Made by a program: the position numbers and the translations under genes
In this document: piece after piece, positions 22,734 through 33,313 of the stretch
Layout: each line of letters opens with the position of its first letter
Position numbering within the stretch: the stretch's first letter is position 1
The notes under the pieces: model-generated
Databases searched by the model: none
Told to the model about the DNA's origin: nothing
The model's input: the letters and a program-made list of their open reading frames with translations, nothing else
From: Siphonodentalium dalli
Taxonomy: Eukaryota; Mollusca; Scaphopoda; Gadilida; Siphonodentaliidae
Assembly: GCA_032622095.1 (NCBI GenBank)
Contig: CP136061.1
Span: 214,304,373 to 214,368,372 of the forward strand
Reading direction: 5' to 3'
DNA length: 64,000 nt

Positions 22734-23144
22734 CCCCTGTTGAAGACATTGAGACCACCAAATTCATATTGTATAGGAAGAAGAAGAGATAACATTTTAC
22801 TATGTAGACTCCGAAACAGATGTAGTGATTTAAACGGAGACAAGCTCAACAATTATTTAACAAAAAATCCTAAATGTAGCTGTGGATACAAAGTCGAAGA
22901 TGCTGATCACTTTCTGTTTACTTGTCCTTTTTACTTAAATGAAAGAGCTATAATGGAAGAAAAAATAGCTGGCATTGGACTACATATTGTCCACTCTGCA
23001 GATTTACTTTGCGGATCACCACTGATTTCCTATAAAGAAAACTGTATTCTCTTCACAGCTGTACCGAAATACATCATATCGTCTCACCGTTTTTGTAATG
23101 AGAATATCGATTGGAATAGTAGACCACCAAATGATTCTATATAA

Positions 23145-23439
23145 CCAAATTTATTACCTGCATACTCTGTACGATGATTAAATTACCTTACCCTATCGCC
23201 TGAACCAGCCTGATGTGTATATAAACAAAGATTTACTTTCGTATGAACATTCAACAATCCGCATTAAATTTATGTTCGTGTCTTTATATTAGGGGAGAGG
23301 AGCGTTTTCTAAGTTCAAATAACTTGTGCTCCGATCCCCATTGTACTCCCATCATATGTTTATGTTATTACAGCTTGTGTATTATTACTTATATTATGTT
23401 AATGTATGGGATGTTCAATAAAATATGGAATGAGATGAG
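23145..23439 (+). other. LINE-1 3' UTR
   Basis: It carries GGGGAGAGGAGCG and CCGATCCCCATTG, which could pair as a stem, then AATAAAATA and the ATGAG tail. The 3' stem may be what the reverse transcriptase recognises; that is inferred. Confidence 0.5.
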
Positions 23440-23905
23440 ACTGAACCACCTGGGTCCCACCATCGCTCAATTAACATGTTGGCCTAATACTCAATGCACT
23501 GAACCACCGGGGTACCATCATCGCTTTAGTCAGCCTAATACTCAATGCACTGAACCACCGGGGTCCCACCATCGCTCCATTAAGATGTTGGCCTAATACT
23601 CAATGCACTGAACCACCGTGGTCCCACCATCGCTCCATTAACATGTTGGCCTAATACGCAATGCACTGAACCACGGGGTCCCACCATCGCTCCATTAACA
23701 TGTTGGCCTAATACGCAATGCACTGAACCACCGGGGTCCCATCATCGCTCAATTAACATGTTGGCCTAATACGCAATGCACGGAACCACCGGGGTCCCAT
23801 CATCGCTTATATGTCAGCCTACTACTCAATGCACTGAACCACCGGGGTCCCACCATCGCTCAATTAACATGTGGCCTAATACGCAATGCACTGGGCCATA
23901 GGGGA
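23440..23905. repeat. 51-bp minisatellite, right block
   Basis: About nine units continuing the array left of the LINE, in the same orientation, often with the CAATTAACATGTTGGCCT variant also seen in the last units of the left block (12612-12640). That shared variant supports insertion of the LINE into one array. Confidence 0.9.
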
Positions 23906-24157
23906 TCCCCGGAATGTTCGAAATTCGTCTCCGTTTCAGGGAGGCAGGACCACCTGTCCCGGAATATTAGATTCATGGTCATTGGTCGGAAATGTTCAGG
24001 TACTAATTTCAACAAATGACGTAAGTATTACCTTAACATTTCCTAAGGGAACTACTCGCCGCTGAGCATTTAGTATAGAAATGGTTAACCGGCATGTAGT
24101 TTGATTTACACAACGTTTACCATGTGTCACTCGATCAATGCGCAACTATAGACTTAC

Positions 24158-24334
24158 CTGATTCGATCTGGATAAGATATTTCATGACAGATCTGAGCAT
24201 GGCTGCGCCGGCAATTCTTGCAATATGACCACCTTCCGCTACGCAATTGTCAATAGCTACATCATAATTGACCCTAGTTTGCATCTCGGGCCTCAAGCAG
24301 TAACCAGTACTGGCGTTGTAGTTGGGTGCACATT
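24158..24334 (-). CDS. exon: first half of the first C-type lectin-like domain
   Basis: This 177-nt exon lies on the minus strand between the acceptor ACCTTCTATAG and the donor TCAG followed by GTAAGTC, phase 1 at both ends. It encodes ECAPNYNASTGYCLRPEMQ near the start and then C-V-A-E-G-G-H-I-A-R-I. The C-x10-C hairpin and C...GGHIARI are typical of the N-terminal half of long-form CTLDs. The first codon is completed to Glu by the G left over from the Thr-rich exon (29725), and its last G completes a Gly codon with the exon at 11666. NAS is a possible N-glycosylation site. The 12.5-kb intron to the second half holds the minisatellite and LINE-1. Confidence 0.68.
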
Positions 24335-24704
24335 CTATAGAAGGTAATTGAAACATATTATATATCAGATTTATGGAGGCACGGACTCAGTTAAGGGTTA
24401 ATTTCTTCACATGTGCTTGCTCCAGTGAACAAATTCTCATTTTTATCGCAATGGTCACGAACATGTGTCGTTCGTAATGGCGCACTGGGATGTCCCTTGT
24501 GTCAGATAATTCGCTTAGATGGCTCGATAAAATGACAGATTGAAAGAAAGTTATACCTTCATAACGGAATAAACATCAAATTAGTCAACTTTTCTAAGGT
24601 AGTTCAGTTTACCATCGAAACTAGAAAAATACTTGCAACGACAATGTCCTTAACTCATCTCATAATTTGAGGTAAAATATATGTTTTATGTACAATCAAA
24701 ATAC
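24335..24704. other. intron
   Basis: No coding signal. I looked for a phase 0-to-1 mini-exon that would connect the candidate at 24705 and found none without a stop. Confidence 0.4.
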
Positions 24705-24925
24705 CTTAAATGTCCAATGCTTTAGTATATCAGTAGAGTATGCGCATAATAATTTTACTGCACGGCTTGGAGTTGTCTGGGCCAAAATTGGGGTCCGATG
24801 GGATGAAGAGTAGTGATAAGCCCTGCGATATTTATTATATTTCATCGAACGTTCTTCATACTGACCCAGATCCCGTAATGCCACACAATTCACACTCAGA
24901 TCATGTGAACTAGTAATTACTTGTT
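24705..24925 (-). CDS. candidate exon: CTLD C-terminal half, phase conflict
   Basis: On the minus strand an open segment follows a good acceptor (TTTTTGTTTTCGGCAG, phase 1). It encodes VNCVALRDLGQYEE in the middle and KLLCAYS near the end, which resemble the C-terminal part of a CTLD (C.AL.D.G.W ... F.C). The only donor that fits is AAG followed by GTATTT, which is phase 0, while the next exon needs phase 1. If unspliced, it stops three codons later (KVF stop), so it could be a terminal exon of an alternative transcript. No first half was found in 24926-29724. It may be a decayed exon from a lost CTLD unit. Confidence 0.3.
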
Positions 24926-25799
24926 CTGCCGAAAACAAAAATAAGTTTCGTTTCAAAAATTTAACACAACAAACAACGTTAGGGAATTGACAAAAACATA
25001 TCGAAGCGATGGTGCGATCAACGTTCAGTTTAAGAGCATTACAACATTTTGGTCGTGTGTAATAATATTTCTTGAAATATTTTTCTTGATATCTTTTGTT
25101 CGGATGTCCGGGAGTTTTTGGTATTTAAGAAATAAAGCGATCATTGTATTTTCTGACACGAATTAAAAACTTCCTCTCTTGAAGGTCGATATCTGCCATA
25201 AAACGTAAAAAAAAACGAAAAAACAATCAAACAAACAAGAACTGAAAATCAATGCCCGGCCAAATATAGATATAGCCTACAATTTAGAACAAAAATACCG
25301 TTATGACAAAGTGCCTAATTAATAACTATTGTATTTTCAACAGTCTATTGTGTATTAGAGTTAATTCTGTTGTTGACGCAATATCTTGACTGGAGGGATT
25401 TTAGCAAGCGGCTTGCAGACAAAAATCATAAACTTTTCAAGTGAACTGAAGTGGATTAATTCCTTCTAAATCGTTAAAATATTATAGCTTGTGATCGAAC
25501 CTCAGTCGATTGATATGTGTCGTGATATTGTGATTTGAGTAATGTTTGATTTACAGGCAGTCGTGTACATTTCCACACAAAAGGCTTGGTGGAAATTTGG
25601 AAAACAAAGGAGATGAAGAATAATTATGACGAATATAAAGCCATCATGATGCTTTAACCAAAAACCTTTTTAATCACTCCCATTGGTTTTAATTGGTTTC
25701 CTATCACGCACAACAGTATGACAATATTTCAATGCCATAAATTAGCTTCCGAAATTTGTACCATACAATGAAGAGTAATTGTACGCGGATATTAGCGAT
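24926..25799. other. intron, nothing recognised
   Basis: AT-rich, no open exon with acceptable splice sites on either strand. Confidence 0.4.
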
Positions 25800-26370
25800 A
25801 ATTGTATTTCACAATAGCACATTTCTCAGCTGAGGTGTTTTCTGTGTCTTTTGTGGGAATAAAATCTTGTTTTGTTTGTTAATCAGAGGAACATTATTGT
25901 ACCCGATGTCATACTCAAACGTTAATAGAATGGGGCAAGAATATTCCTATAAATAAGTAGGCTAATTCCAGAAGAGTTTAACACCTTATGTAATTACTTG
26001 TGTGATTCATATAGCCTCAACTCTGTTATCCCAAATGTTAAAGTTTCTGAAAGCGCACATCGGTACTATCGTGGTAATATCGAGTTAAATTACCCTGGTA
26101 TAATTACTCTGGTATAATTACTCTAGCAGAATTTTCGAAATTGTACATGCATACTTACATCCCGGTAAAATATCTTGGTGGAATACATGGGTGGGAATAT
26201 TCTACTAGAGTAAAAATACATGGGTGGGTCTACATATGTGCGTATACTATGGTGACCATCCACTAGATGAATTTTACCAGAATAAAATTACCTGGTACAA
26301 TACCACAGAATACCACAGTGTTTTTACCATGGTTTTCCAGAGTGTTTTTTTTTTATATAAGGGACACTAC
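25800..26370 (+). repeat. dispersed repeat, direct copy of 10425-10975
   Basis: Same block order as the left copy (ATTCCTATAAATAAGTAGGC; TTACCCTGGTATAATTACTC; CTTACATCCCGGTAAAATAT; TTCCAGAGTGTTTTT). Divergence is moderate. Each carries a GTAAGT on the minus strand that mimics a splice donor but comes from the repeat. Confidence 0.75.
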
Positions 26371-26962
26371 ATCAATTTCTTAATTATTGCCATGTTTCGT
26401 TTCTATTGATGTTTTCTTCTTCTCAATTACATAACATAGATGAAGGTCTGAAAAGAGTGGCATATGACGTGCTTCAAGCACAGTTAGGTATACCACATTA
26501 TTATCAAGGATCTCATATTGCTTTTAAATTCCAGTTTGTGAAGTGTGTACAGCTTTTATGGATCGAAGCGTGTACGTCATCGGAGTAACTTATATACAGT
26601 AATTATGTGCAGGTCGCGAATATACACGGAAGGATGCAAGGCATAGACCAACATTCATTATACAGTGCTATACTGTAGTATTTATGGGACCGAGTTTCCT
26701 GCTAATCGGCCTTACCGCATCCTTCCAGGGCTGACACTTGAAAAGCGGTCGTCATTGAGATGTCTATAACGTATTTCCTTATAATATTCGACTGAACATA
26801 GTAAACATTCACAAACGACATACAGGCCGACTACAAACACTACCCGCGGCCGATGATCAAAACAATAAGGAAAATAACGAACAATTGACAAAAGCGTTGG
26901 ACGTCACACACCTAGCGTTTGTTTGTTTGGTCGATATATACGCCCTGTCAATAAATATTGGA
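26371..26962. other. intron, nothing recognised
   Basis: Open frames at 26406-26588 and 26885-27088 have no domain features and no supporting context. Confidence 0.35.
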
Positions 26963-27115
26963 TCCAACAGGTCCGGTTCCGTGGTTTTAGTGCTACAGGT
27001 CAAAGTTTTGGAGTACAATTCCATGGAAGTCATGAATAGTTCAAAAGCTCCATATATGGAAATGCTACTCCAAAACTTTGACCGGTAGCAGTAAAAGCAC
27101 GGAACCGGGGCTGGA
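26963..27115. mobile_element. foldback MITE
   Basis: Left arm blocks CCGGTTCCGTG, AGTGCTAC and GGTCAAAGTTTTGGAGTA are inverted on the right as TACTCCAAAACTTTGACC, GTAGCAGT and CACGGAACCGG, around a centre near 27035. No coding capacity. Confidence 0.7.
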
Positions 27116-28264
27116 AGAATCTCTGAAACAACGGAGCGGAGCTGGATGAATATAATACGACCGCGACCCAGTGATCTCGCTTATTCACCGCGTGTTTTGC
27201 TTGTTAGATCTTCCTTTTTTTCTGTTTTCTTTGGTTCAATTACTTTTTCTGTTTGAAAGGATCAATGCCAACCTGCTAATACGACAATACCTTGGTGTTC
27301 ATAGGTTTTATTCTCTTTGTTATAATCGCCGGGCGCAGATGAAGCATTGATCAAATTCCGTTCTGAAACGCGGACACGAATACATCCAATATTATTTGGC
27401 TGTATTTACCATAGACTCACATATCATTTCAGAGGTGTTTAAGGATTTTGCTGGAGTTTTATTTTTGCGATGAAACTGTTGATTATCTAGCTTAGTCCCA
27501 CACAACTCAGAATGGGGCGGGAGATACTAACTTTTATTCTCGCAGAAACAGCTCAATTCCGTTTCGTACTATATTGCGCTCATTGGATTTCCGAATAAAT
27601 TATCTCATTTCACTCCACTATTATCGTTTCAAAAGTATACTTTAATCATCATTCATCATTAGTTATTTAATCTAATATTATAGCAAATCCAATCCAAATC
27701 AGCACATTCAACCAGTTTTTATTTAATGATCACTATTTCTTTATCATATAAGGCATTTAATCCGTTAGAAAAACAGGTGATATTGCCATAATATACAGTT
27801 ATGTGACCGCGCCCATCAGCTGATTGGTCATGTGGCCGCTTTGTAGTCATGTGATCGCGCTAATCAGTCGGTGACTCAGCTCAGTAAAATCTTCGGAAAC
27901 TTCCGTGATTTTGTTTTTGTATCAAAATAATAAAAATATTATCTGCTCGATTTTGAATTCTCTTGGCGAAATGGCACGGGTCTGTTAGACATATATAATT
28001 ATTATTATGAAGAGAATTTATTTTGGACAAAATAATTCCTTTAAAAGTAATGTTAAAGAAAAGCTTATTCCTCGTCAATATTTTCTTCATAAAGCATTGT
28101 TTGTGGTGAGAGACAGTGGCGTGTTATACACCAGTGGTGCACGTTGTTGTTGTTATGTGTATCGACTTCGCATGTAGCATAATACATACATGTGCGTGCT
28201 TGGTTCATTATAAGTATTTTAGAATCAGCTTGTCCGTCTGTCCGTCCGTTCGTTGGCTCAAATT
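27116..28264. other. intron, nothing recognised
   Basis: A short tandem pattern of ATGTGACCGC...GTCATGTGATCGC (27800-27860) is the only structure noted. Confidence 0.35.
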
Positions 28265-28560
28265 TGTCAGAGCTTGTATTTCGACACCTTTCAGTCATTT
28301 TTATTCAAAATGACACAGATCTTTAGTACTACATGTATGGGCACTTGTGCGTCTGCGACTATGTGATCAGTCTGACTTTTTTAGTTGAGTTATCCCCCCT
28401 TTTCGACTTAGAATTTTTTCGCATAATTTTGTCCGAGCTTGTATTTCTACATTTGCGGTCAATTTTTTAAAACTTGATACATATATTTAGTACCATGCGA
28501 TATCTGTGCACCTGCGAATATGAGTCCGTCCAACTTTTTAAAGTGTAGTTACCCCACTTT
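28265..28560 (+). repeat. 165-bp tandem duplication
   Basis: Two diverged units share GAGCTTGTATTTC, then TAGTAC and GTTATCCCC/GTTACCCC blocks. The stretch just before them (TCCGTCTGTCCGTCCGTT) resembles the start of the satellite at 15400, so the families may be related. Confidence 0.6.
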
Positions 28561-29495
28561 GTTCGATAACTTAATGTAGCCCAATTGCACTGCGGTGGTA
28601 TCATTAGTCCAATTGGGAGATACCCATCTCTAGTTTCAATTAGGTCCACATTTTTGAATAAAAAGATCCGACAAGTATACACCAGCCCAATTATATCACC
28701 ACTCATTCCATATAAAAATTCAGCCTGAGTAGCTACCGCTATTTGCGGACTTTATCAGCTGAGTGTTCGCGATTTACATTTAGTCGTGAAGTGGTGTCGA
28801 TTGATAAATAGCATATGTGATAGATTGGGTCAATCATATCGACGATAGTGTGTCATATATTCTCCACTGAAGGCATCAGCCGCTACCAAGTAAACTATCC
28901 GATTTATAATAGAAACCACAAGCGCGCGTTGATGCCTCCTTAGGCGCAGGTGAATGATGACGTCATATATTTTTGTCTATATTTTCTATACCGATGAGCC
29001 AAATTTTGGTGGCGTGTACGTTGTTTTGTGAAATTGACACGTGACTTCCGGAAAGTAACTGTCTGGGAACTGTTAACTTGAGGAATCGGCAGTGGACCAA
29101 GGAGACGAAAATAAAATTGTCAACTTCACAACTTCCGAAGAATTCCCATGTGATTTAGCCATATTAGTTTCGTTTAAATCCAATTTCGTTAGTTAGCTTA
29201 TTGAATACAGAGAAGACGTCATGATACGGTTCATGACGTCTTTTACGTCATGTTGGCTTTGCTGGCCAGAATTGAGACAAGATTGCATTGCATTGAGACA
29301 ATACTTGCCATGTCGTCTCCATCGGGGCCATTGCATGATGTTACATAAATTATTCTTAGCGTTATGTCGCCGATAAAACGCAAATTCGAGACACAGTGTG
29401 TGTGGTTGCTCCACTGCGTGTCACGTACGATTCATATTATAAACCCAGTTGGTGAATACGAGCCGTGTGTTCTCCGGAGACAGTATTGTACTTGT
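28561..29495. other. intron; small palindrome
   Basis: AAGACGTCATGA...TCATGACGTCTT is inverted at 29213-29243. The block AAACCCAGTTGGTGAATACG (29441-29460) recurs at 41691-41710. No exon seen. Confidence 0.4.
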
Positions 29496-29499
29496 TTAA

Positions 29500-29684
29500 C
29501 CCTTCCTTGACTGGAGATTCCTGAAATTTTACGAAAAAACATGTGCCAATGCATCCTCTTATATATGCGAGCCTCCCATATATAAGAGAATACATTGGCC
29601 TAATAATATTTACCTTGACATTGTAAGCCAGTGCATTCTCAGGGTCTTTAATGCTGCACCAGCCCAGCTCCCGTCATGAAAGGG
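29500..29684. mobile_element. piggyBac-like MITE with internal hairpin
   Basis: TTAA stands at 29496-29499 and 29685-29688. Both ends begin CCCTT and continue as CATGA/TTGA..GGAG. Inside is a palindrome around CTTATATATGCGAG/CTCCCATATATAAGAG. Relatives are at 34391-34762 and 62903-63156. A TTAA duplication with CCC ends suggests piggyBac. Confidence 0.75.
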
Positions 29685-29724
29685 TTAATTATCATTTCAA
29701 AAGGCAAGAAATTATTTCACTTAC

Positions 29725-30592
29725 CACCGGCGAACGGGGTAGCTGGAGGCGAAGACGATTGTGTTGCTGTTGTTTCTGCTGCTGATGTGCTTGTTGCTGC
29801 TGCTGTCGTTGCCGCTGCTGCTGTTTCAGTTGTTATTGTCGTCATTGTTGTTGTGGTAGTTGATGTTGTTATGGTTGTTGTTGTTGTGGTTGTTGTTGTG
29901 GTTGTTGTTGTTGTTGATGTTGTGGTGGTTGTGGTTGTTGTTGCAGTTGATGTTGTTGTGGTTATTGTTGTGGTTGCTGATTCTGCTGTGGTTATTCTTG
30001 TAGTTGTGGTAGTTGTTGTGGTTGTGTTTGTTGTTGTTGTGGTTGTTGTGGTTATTGATGTGGTTGTAGTTGGGGTTGATGTTGTTGTGGGTGTGATGGT
30101 TGTTGCCGTGGTAGATGTTGTTGTGGATATGCTGGTTGTTGTGGATGTGCTAGTTGTTTCGGGTGCGCTGGTTGTTGTTGTGGTAGTTGATGTGGTTGTG
30201 GTTGTTTTTTGGGTGGATGTTGTGGATGTTGTGGTTGTAGTTGGGTTGGATGTTGTTGTGGATGTGCTTGTTGGTGTCATTGTTGTTGTCGTGGTGGATG
30301 TTGTCGTGGTTGTTGTGGTTGTAGTGGGTGTGGTCGTTGTTGTGGTCGTTGTTGTTGTAGTGGCGGTTGTGGTGATTTTTGTTGTGGTTGATGTTGCTGT
30401 GGTTGTAGTTGTTAAGGTGGTTGTTGTTTTTGCGGCTATTGTAGTTGGTGTGGTGGTTGTTGCCATTGCAATAGTCGTTGTTCTGTTAAATGTATCATGT
30501 TTGATACAGCGGTAACTGGTAACGCCTTTGTCGATGGGCGCGTATATCTCATCATTGTTGCATACTTTTGTTGAGGAACCACTTGTGTCCGT
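29725..30592 (-). CDS. exon: Thr-rich mucin-like stalk
   Basis: This 868-nt exon lies on the minus strand after the acceptor GCATTCACAG and ends in GGTG followed by GTAAGTG; phase 0 in, phase 1 out. The first 40 or so residues are ordinary and hold two cysteines (STKVCNNDEIYAP and SYRCIKHDTFNRT). The rest, about 245 residues, is almost only Thr with Ser, Pro, Ala, Ile and Met, ending SSSPPATPFAGG. Such a tract would be densely O-glycosylated and extended. It is built on a GTT/GTG-rich minisatellite, so its length probably varies between alleles. The plus-strand valine-rich frame here is only its shadow. It links the PAN exon (37733) to the CTLD exon (24334) with matching phases. Confidence 0.62.
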
Positions 30593-31248
30593 CTGTGAAT
30601 GCGAAATAATCTAAATGTTTAGTACATTTATCATAATCTACCTAAAAGAGGATCCCGAATGGAGCCATTATTCGGCCGCCTACGGGGCATGTGGCCCATT
30701 TATGTCTGTTTGCTCTTCGCACACATTTTGGTCTTTTTTTTTATTTTAAACAAATTCAGCTCACCTCACCCCCCCCCCCCCCCGAAAGGCATGAGACCTG
30801 TTAGTTCCGATGTCTAATCGCAGGTACGTAAAACAGGAATTACCCTTAACGTCAGATAAATCGCGACAAACGTGACATATACGAATTTTGTTGGTGTTAA
30901 AATAGTCCCAGACTGACATCAAAACCACGCCCCTGACATGGTTTATGTTAGAAGAGCTTGTGTACTTTGTCGCTAAGCATGCTGGGAAGCAAATTTGGCA
31001 CTACACGACTATGTTCGAAACGAAATGTATGCGCAGACATATAAGAAAATCTGTATTGTTGCGCACGCATAATTATGCCTAGAATAATATTTTTTTACTA
31101 GAACTTTGCAAGCATCACGTTAAATGTAAAAGTGTTGGTGTGTTCTGTTCAGGTCGATATGCAAACGAGATCAACACATCTGTCTACAGGGAAATAATTG
31201 CACGGGCAAATATTGTAGTTGTTGGATGAGTGTAAATGCGTCAGAAGG
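30593..31248. other. intron, nothing recognised
   Basis: A C run at 30768-30783 is the only simple feature. Confidence 0.4.
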
Positions 31249-31256
31249 GCACTAAC

Positions 31257-32515
31257 GGTATGCGGCTTATACGGACCCTGGCTCTTACGGACCCTGGCTC
31301 TTACGGACCCTGGCTTTTACGGACCACCGACTGATACGGACCCTGGCTTATACGGACCCGGCTCATACGGACCTCAATTAAAATATGCAATTTTCAAACT
31401 TATATTTATGAATTTAATATTTTACACATATATCTGTATTAATTGAGAATTTCGGTGAATTTTTTTGGTGATTTTCAAACTTATATTTATGAATATAGCT
31501 GATTTTTTCAGTGATTTTGAAACTTATATTTATGAATTTAATATATAGTTATGATTGTCATTTCACACATATATCTGTATTAATTGAGAATTTTTGGTGA
31601 TTTTGAAACTTATATTTATGAATTTAACAGATTTGTTCGTTTTTTTTTTGCAAACTTATATTTATGAATATAATATATAATTATGATTGTATTTTCACAC
31701 ATATATCTGTATTAATTGAGAATGTCGGTGATGTTCTGGCTTGAAAAAGCATTTATTGAATCGCGTTAAATAATCTCTTTATCGTTGTATAAACACGCGC
31801 GTGTGATCCCTTTATCATGCTTTATGTCTTGTATAAACAGACACGCGGTGATAAATGGTCAGTGAATGGTGATCAGGATGAATCCACTGAGTTTGATTTG
31901 TTACGAAAACATGTTAGTAAAAACACAACTTGTTTCAACTTATTTATTGTCCCTTGTATACAAACTCATGTGTGATCCCTTATATTGTTTTATAAACAGA
32001 CACGCGATGATGAATGGTCAGGGAATGGTGACCAGTATGAATCCACCGAGTTTGATTTGTTATGAAAACATGTTAGTAAAAACACAACTGGTATATATTC
32101 AACTGATTTATTTTTGACTGGCATAATTCCACAATGACTGCATTGAAACTGAATGTTCTACTTGAGAGCACAACAGCTACTACTCGTCGATGAGGATAAC
32201 TGCCAGCAAACTACCGACGAAGACGCCAAGCTGTACGCCCCAATTTAGATAATGTTCGTCTGATGTAACGTTGTTCCAGTTTTGTTATCATCACTTTTTT
32301 GTTATCTCAGTATGTACGTTGTCAGTATTTAGATTTTATTTAAATAAACACAAAAAATAAAATTGTATATTTTAATTGAGGTCCGTATGAGCCAGGGTCC
32401 GTATGCGCCGAGGGTCCGTATAAGCCAGGGTCCGTATCAGCCGGTGGTCCGTAAAAGCCAGGGTCCGTATGAGCCAGGGTCCGTAAGAGCCAGGGTCCGT
32501 ATCAGCCGGCATTCG
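31257..32515. mobile_element. foldback element with TACGGACCCTGGCT ends
   Basis: Both ends (about 31257-31385 and 32380-32515) consist of 15-16-bp subrepeats TACGGACCCTGGCTC in inverted order; unit by unit, including the variant GGACCACCG, the two ends mirror each other over about 130 bp. GCACTAAC is present at 31249-31256 and 32516-32523, an 8-bp target duplication. The interior has AT-rich tandem units around CTTATATTTATGAAT (31400-31740) and a 150-bp duplication at 31860-32100 (CATGTTAGTAAAAACACAAC twice). No transposase. The YGP-rich frames at the ends are by-products. Confidence 0.85.
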
Positions 32516-32523
32516 GCACTAAC

Positions 32524-33310
32524 TATCGGTTACTACACATGTAGATTCTCAGTGGCGCTCGTTGTGAACAAAATGTGGAGACCATGCATGTGGAGACGTA
32601 AATTTTCAGATTACGAAGTGCCCATTCGAAAAAAATGTTGACGGGGTCACCAAGGGGACGGGTTTTGAGGGGAGACAATGGCGGTGTGTGTACATTGTGT
32701 GTTTAAATAATACCATATCTTTGTCGCGTGTGAAATTCCTGTCCTGAGAAGAATATCAGTTTAGAACAGGATATGCTGAGGTAAAATTCACTGACATTAT
32801 GACATGAATATCGGAAGGGTAGAATTACAGCTACTTCATTCAGACAGGTGATGTGAGTGAAAAATGGCTGTTCTCATTACACACTAAATTCAGTTCTCGG
32901 AGTTGTGAAAAGGTAATTGAGCATAATCCCAGCTATCGCCCATGGACGAGAAACCGAGGGTGTGGCACGACAAGAATAAATAGATATGTTTAAGAAAAGT
33001 CACAAATAATTCAAAGAGAAATCTGATTGGGCTGGTAATACGAGCCGATCACCATATCCTCGGAGAAAGTCCAGATGAGCTAGTTTATTGCTGCTGTGGT
33101 GATGGTATTCTTGAGATAAAAAAAAATACATTTAAAAACAAAGAGAGTGGTATTGTACTATTGATGCAATTATTGATGACTCATGTTACCACTTATATAT
33201 ATGAACAATAATGGTGACATATCCTTGAAAGAGACCAATGTATGCCACAAACAAATACAGTGCCAGTTGATTGTATATCAGAGGAAATACTGCAACTTTG
33301 TGTTTTACAC
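32524..33310. other. intron, nothing recognised
   Basis: No exon or repeat that I can support. Confidence 0.35.
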
Positions 33311-33313
33311 TAA

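Larger units (their letters stand above)
19080..23144 (+). pseudogene. LINE-1 ORF2: endonuclease/reverse transcriptase, broken
   Basis: The protein would nick target DNA and reverse-transcribe the element RNA. Visible motifs in order: 2A-like GDIHPCPGP (19293); endonuclease FNLNVRSLRNK, TETHLEP, GDLNSN, SDHYAV; reverse transcriptase GHDGITSKML, NYRPISLLSCLAK, CDISKAFERVW, AGVPQGSILGP and the catalytic MYADD (about 21290); then a C-terminal CSCG...EDADHF...C knuckle near 22875. No RNase H is seen. It is broken by a frameshift in a TA run near 19535, another near 20480, and a 612-bp duplication with inversion (21602-22733) that gives a stop at 22169. The 2A-like leader fits CR1/L2/Crack/Rex1-type LINEs. 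An ordinary element otherwise, now dead. Confidence 0.9.
12655..23439 (+). mobile_element. LINE-1: CR1/L2-like non-LTR retrotransposon, full span with nested insertions
   Basis: The element begins TTCCGGTTTAAGATGGCGG (12655) and ends in a short ATGAGATGAG tail after AATAAAATA (23439). It interrupts the 51-bp minisatellite, and ACTGAACCACC stands on both sides (12644-12654 and 23440-23450), consistent with an 11-bp target duplication. Since that string is in the repeat consensus, the duplication cannot be proved. It holds an ORF1 (13003) and an ORF2 with APE-type endonuclease and reverse transcriptase (19080-23144). The 4.6 kb between the ORFs is far too long for such elements and contains later insertions. 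Several frameshifts make it inactive. It lies antisense in an intron of the lectin-like gene. Confidence 0.8.

Noticed and set aside
26150-26165. Minus-strand GTAAGT donor (also near 10785)
   Set aside because: Both occur at the same place of a dispersed repeat, so they come from the repeat and not from an exon.
29676-30515. 279-codon valine-rich plus-strand frame
   Set aside because: It is the antisense of the Thr-rich repeat; the minus strand has splice sites, phase match and non-repetitive Cys-containing flank.
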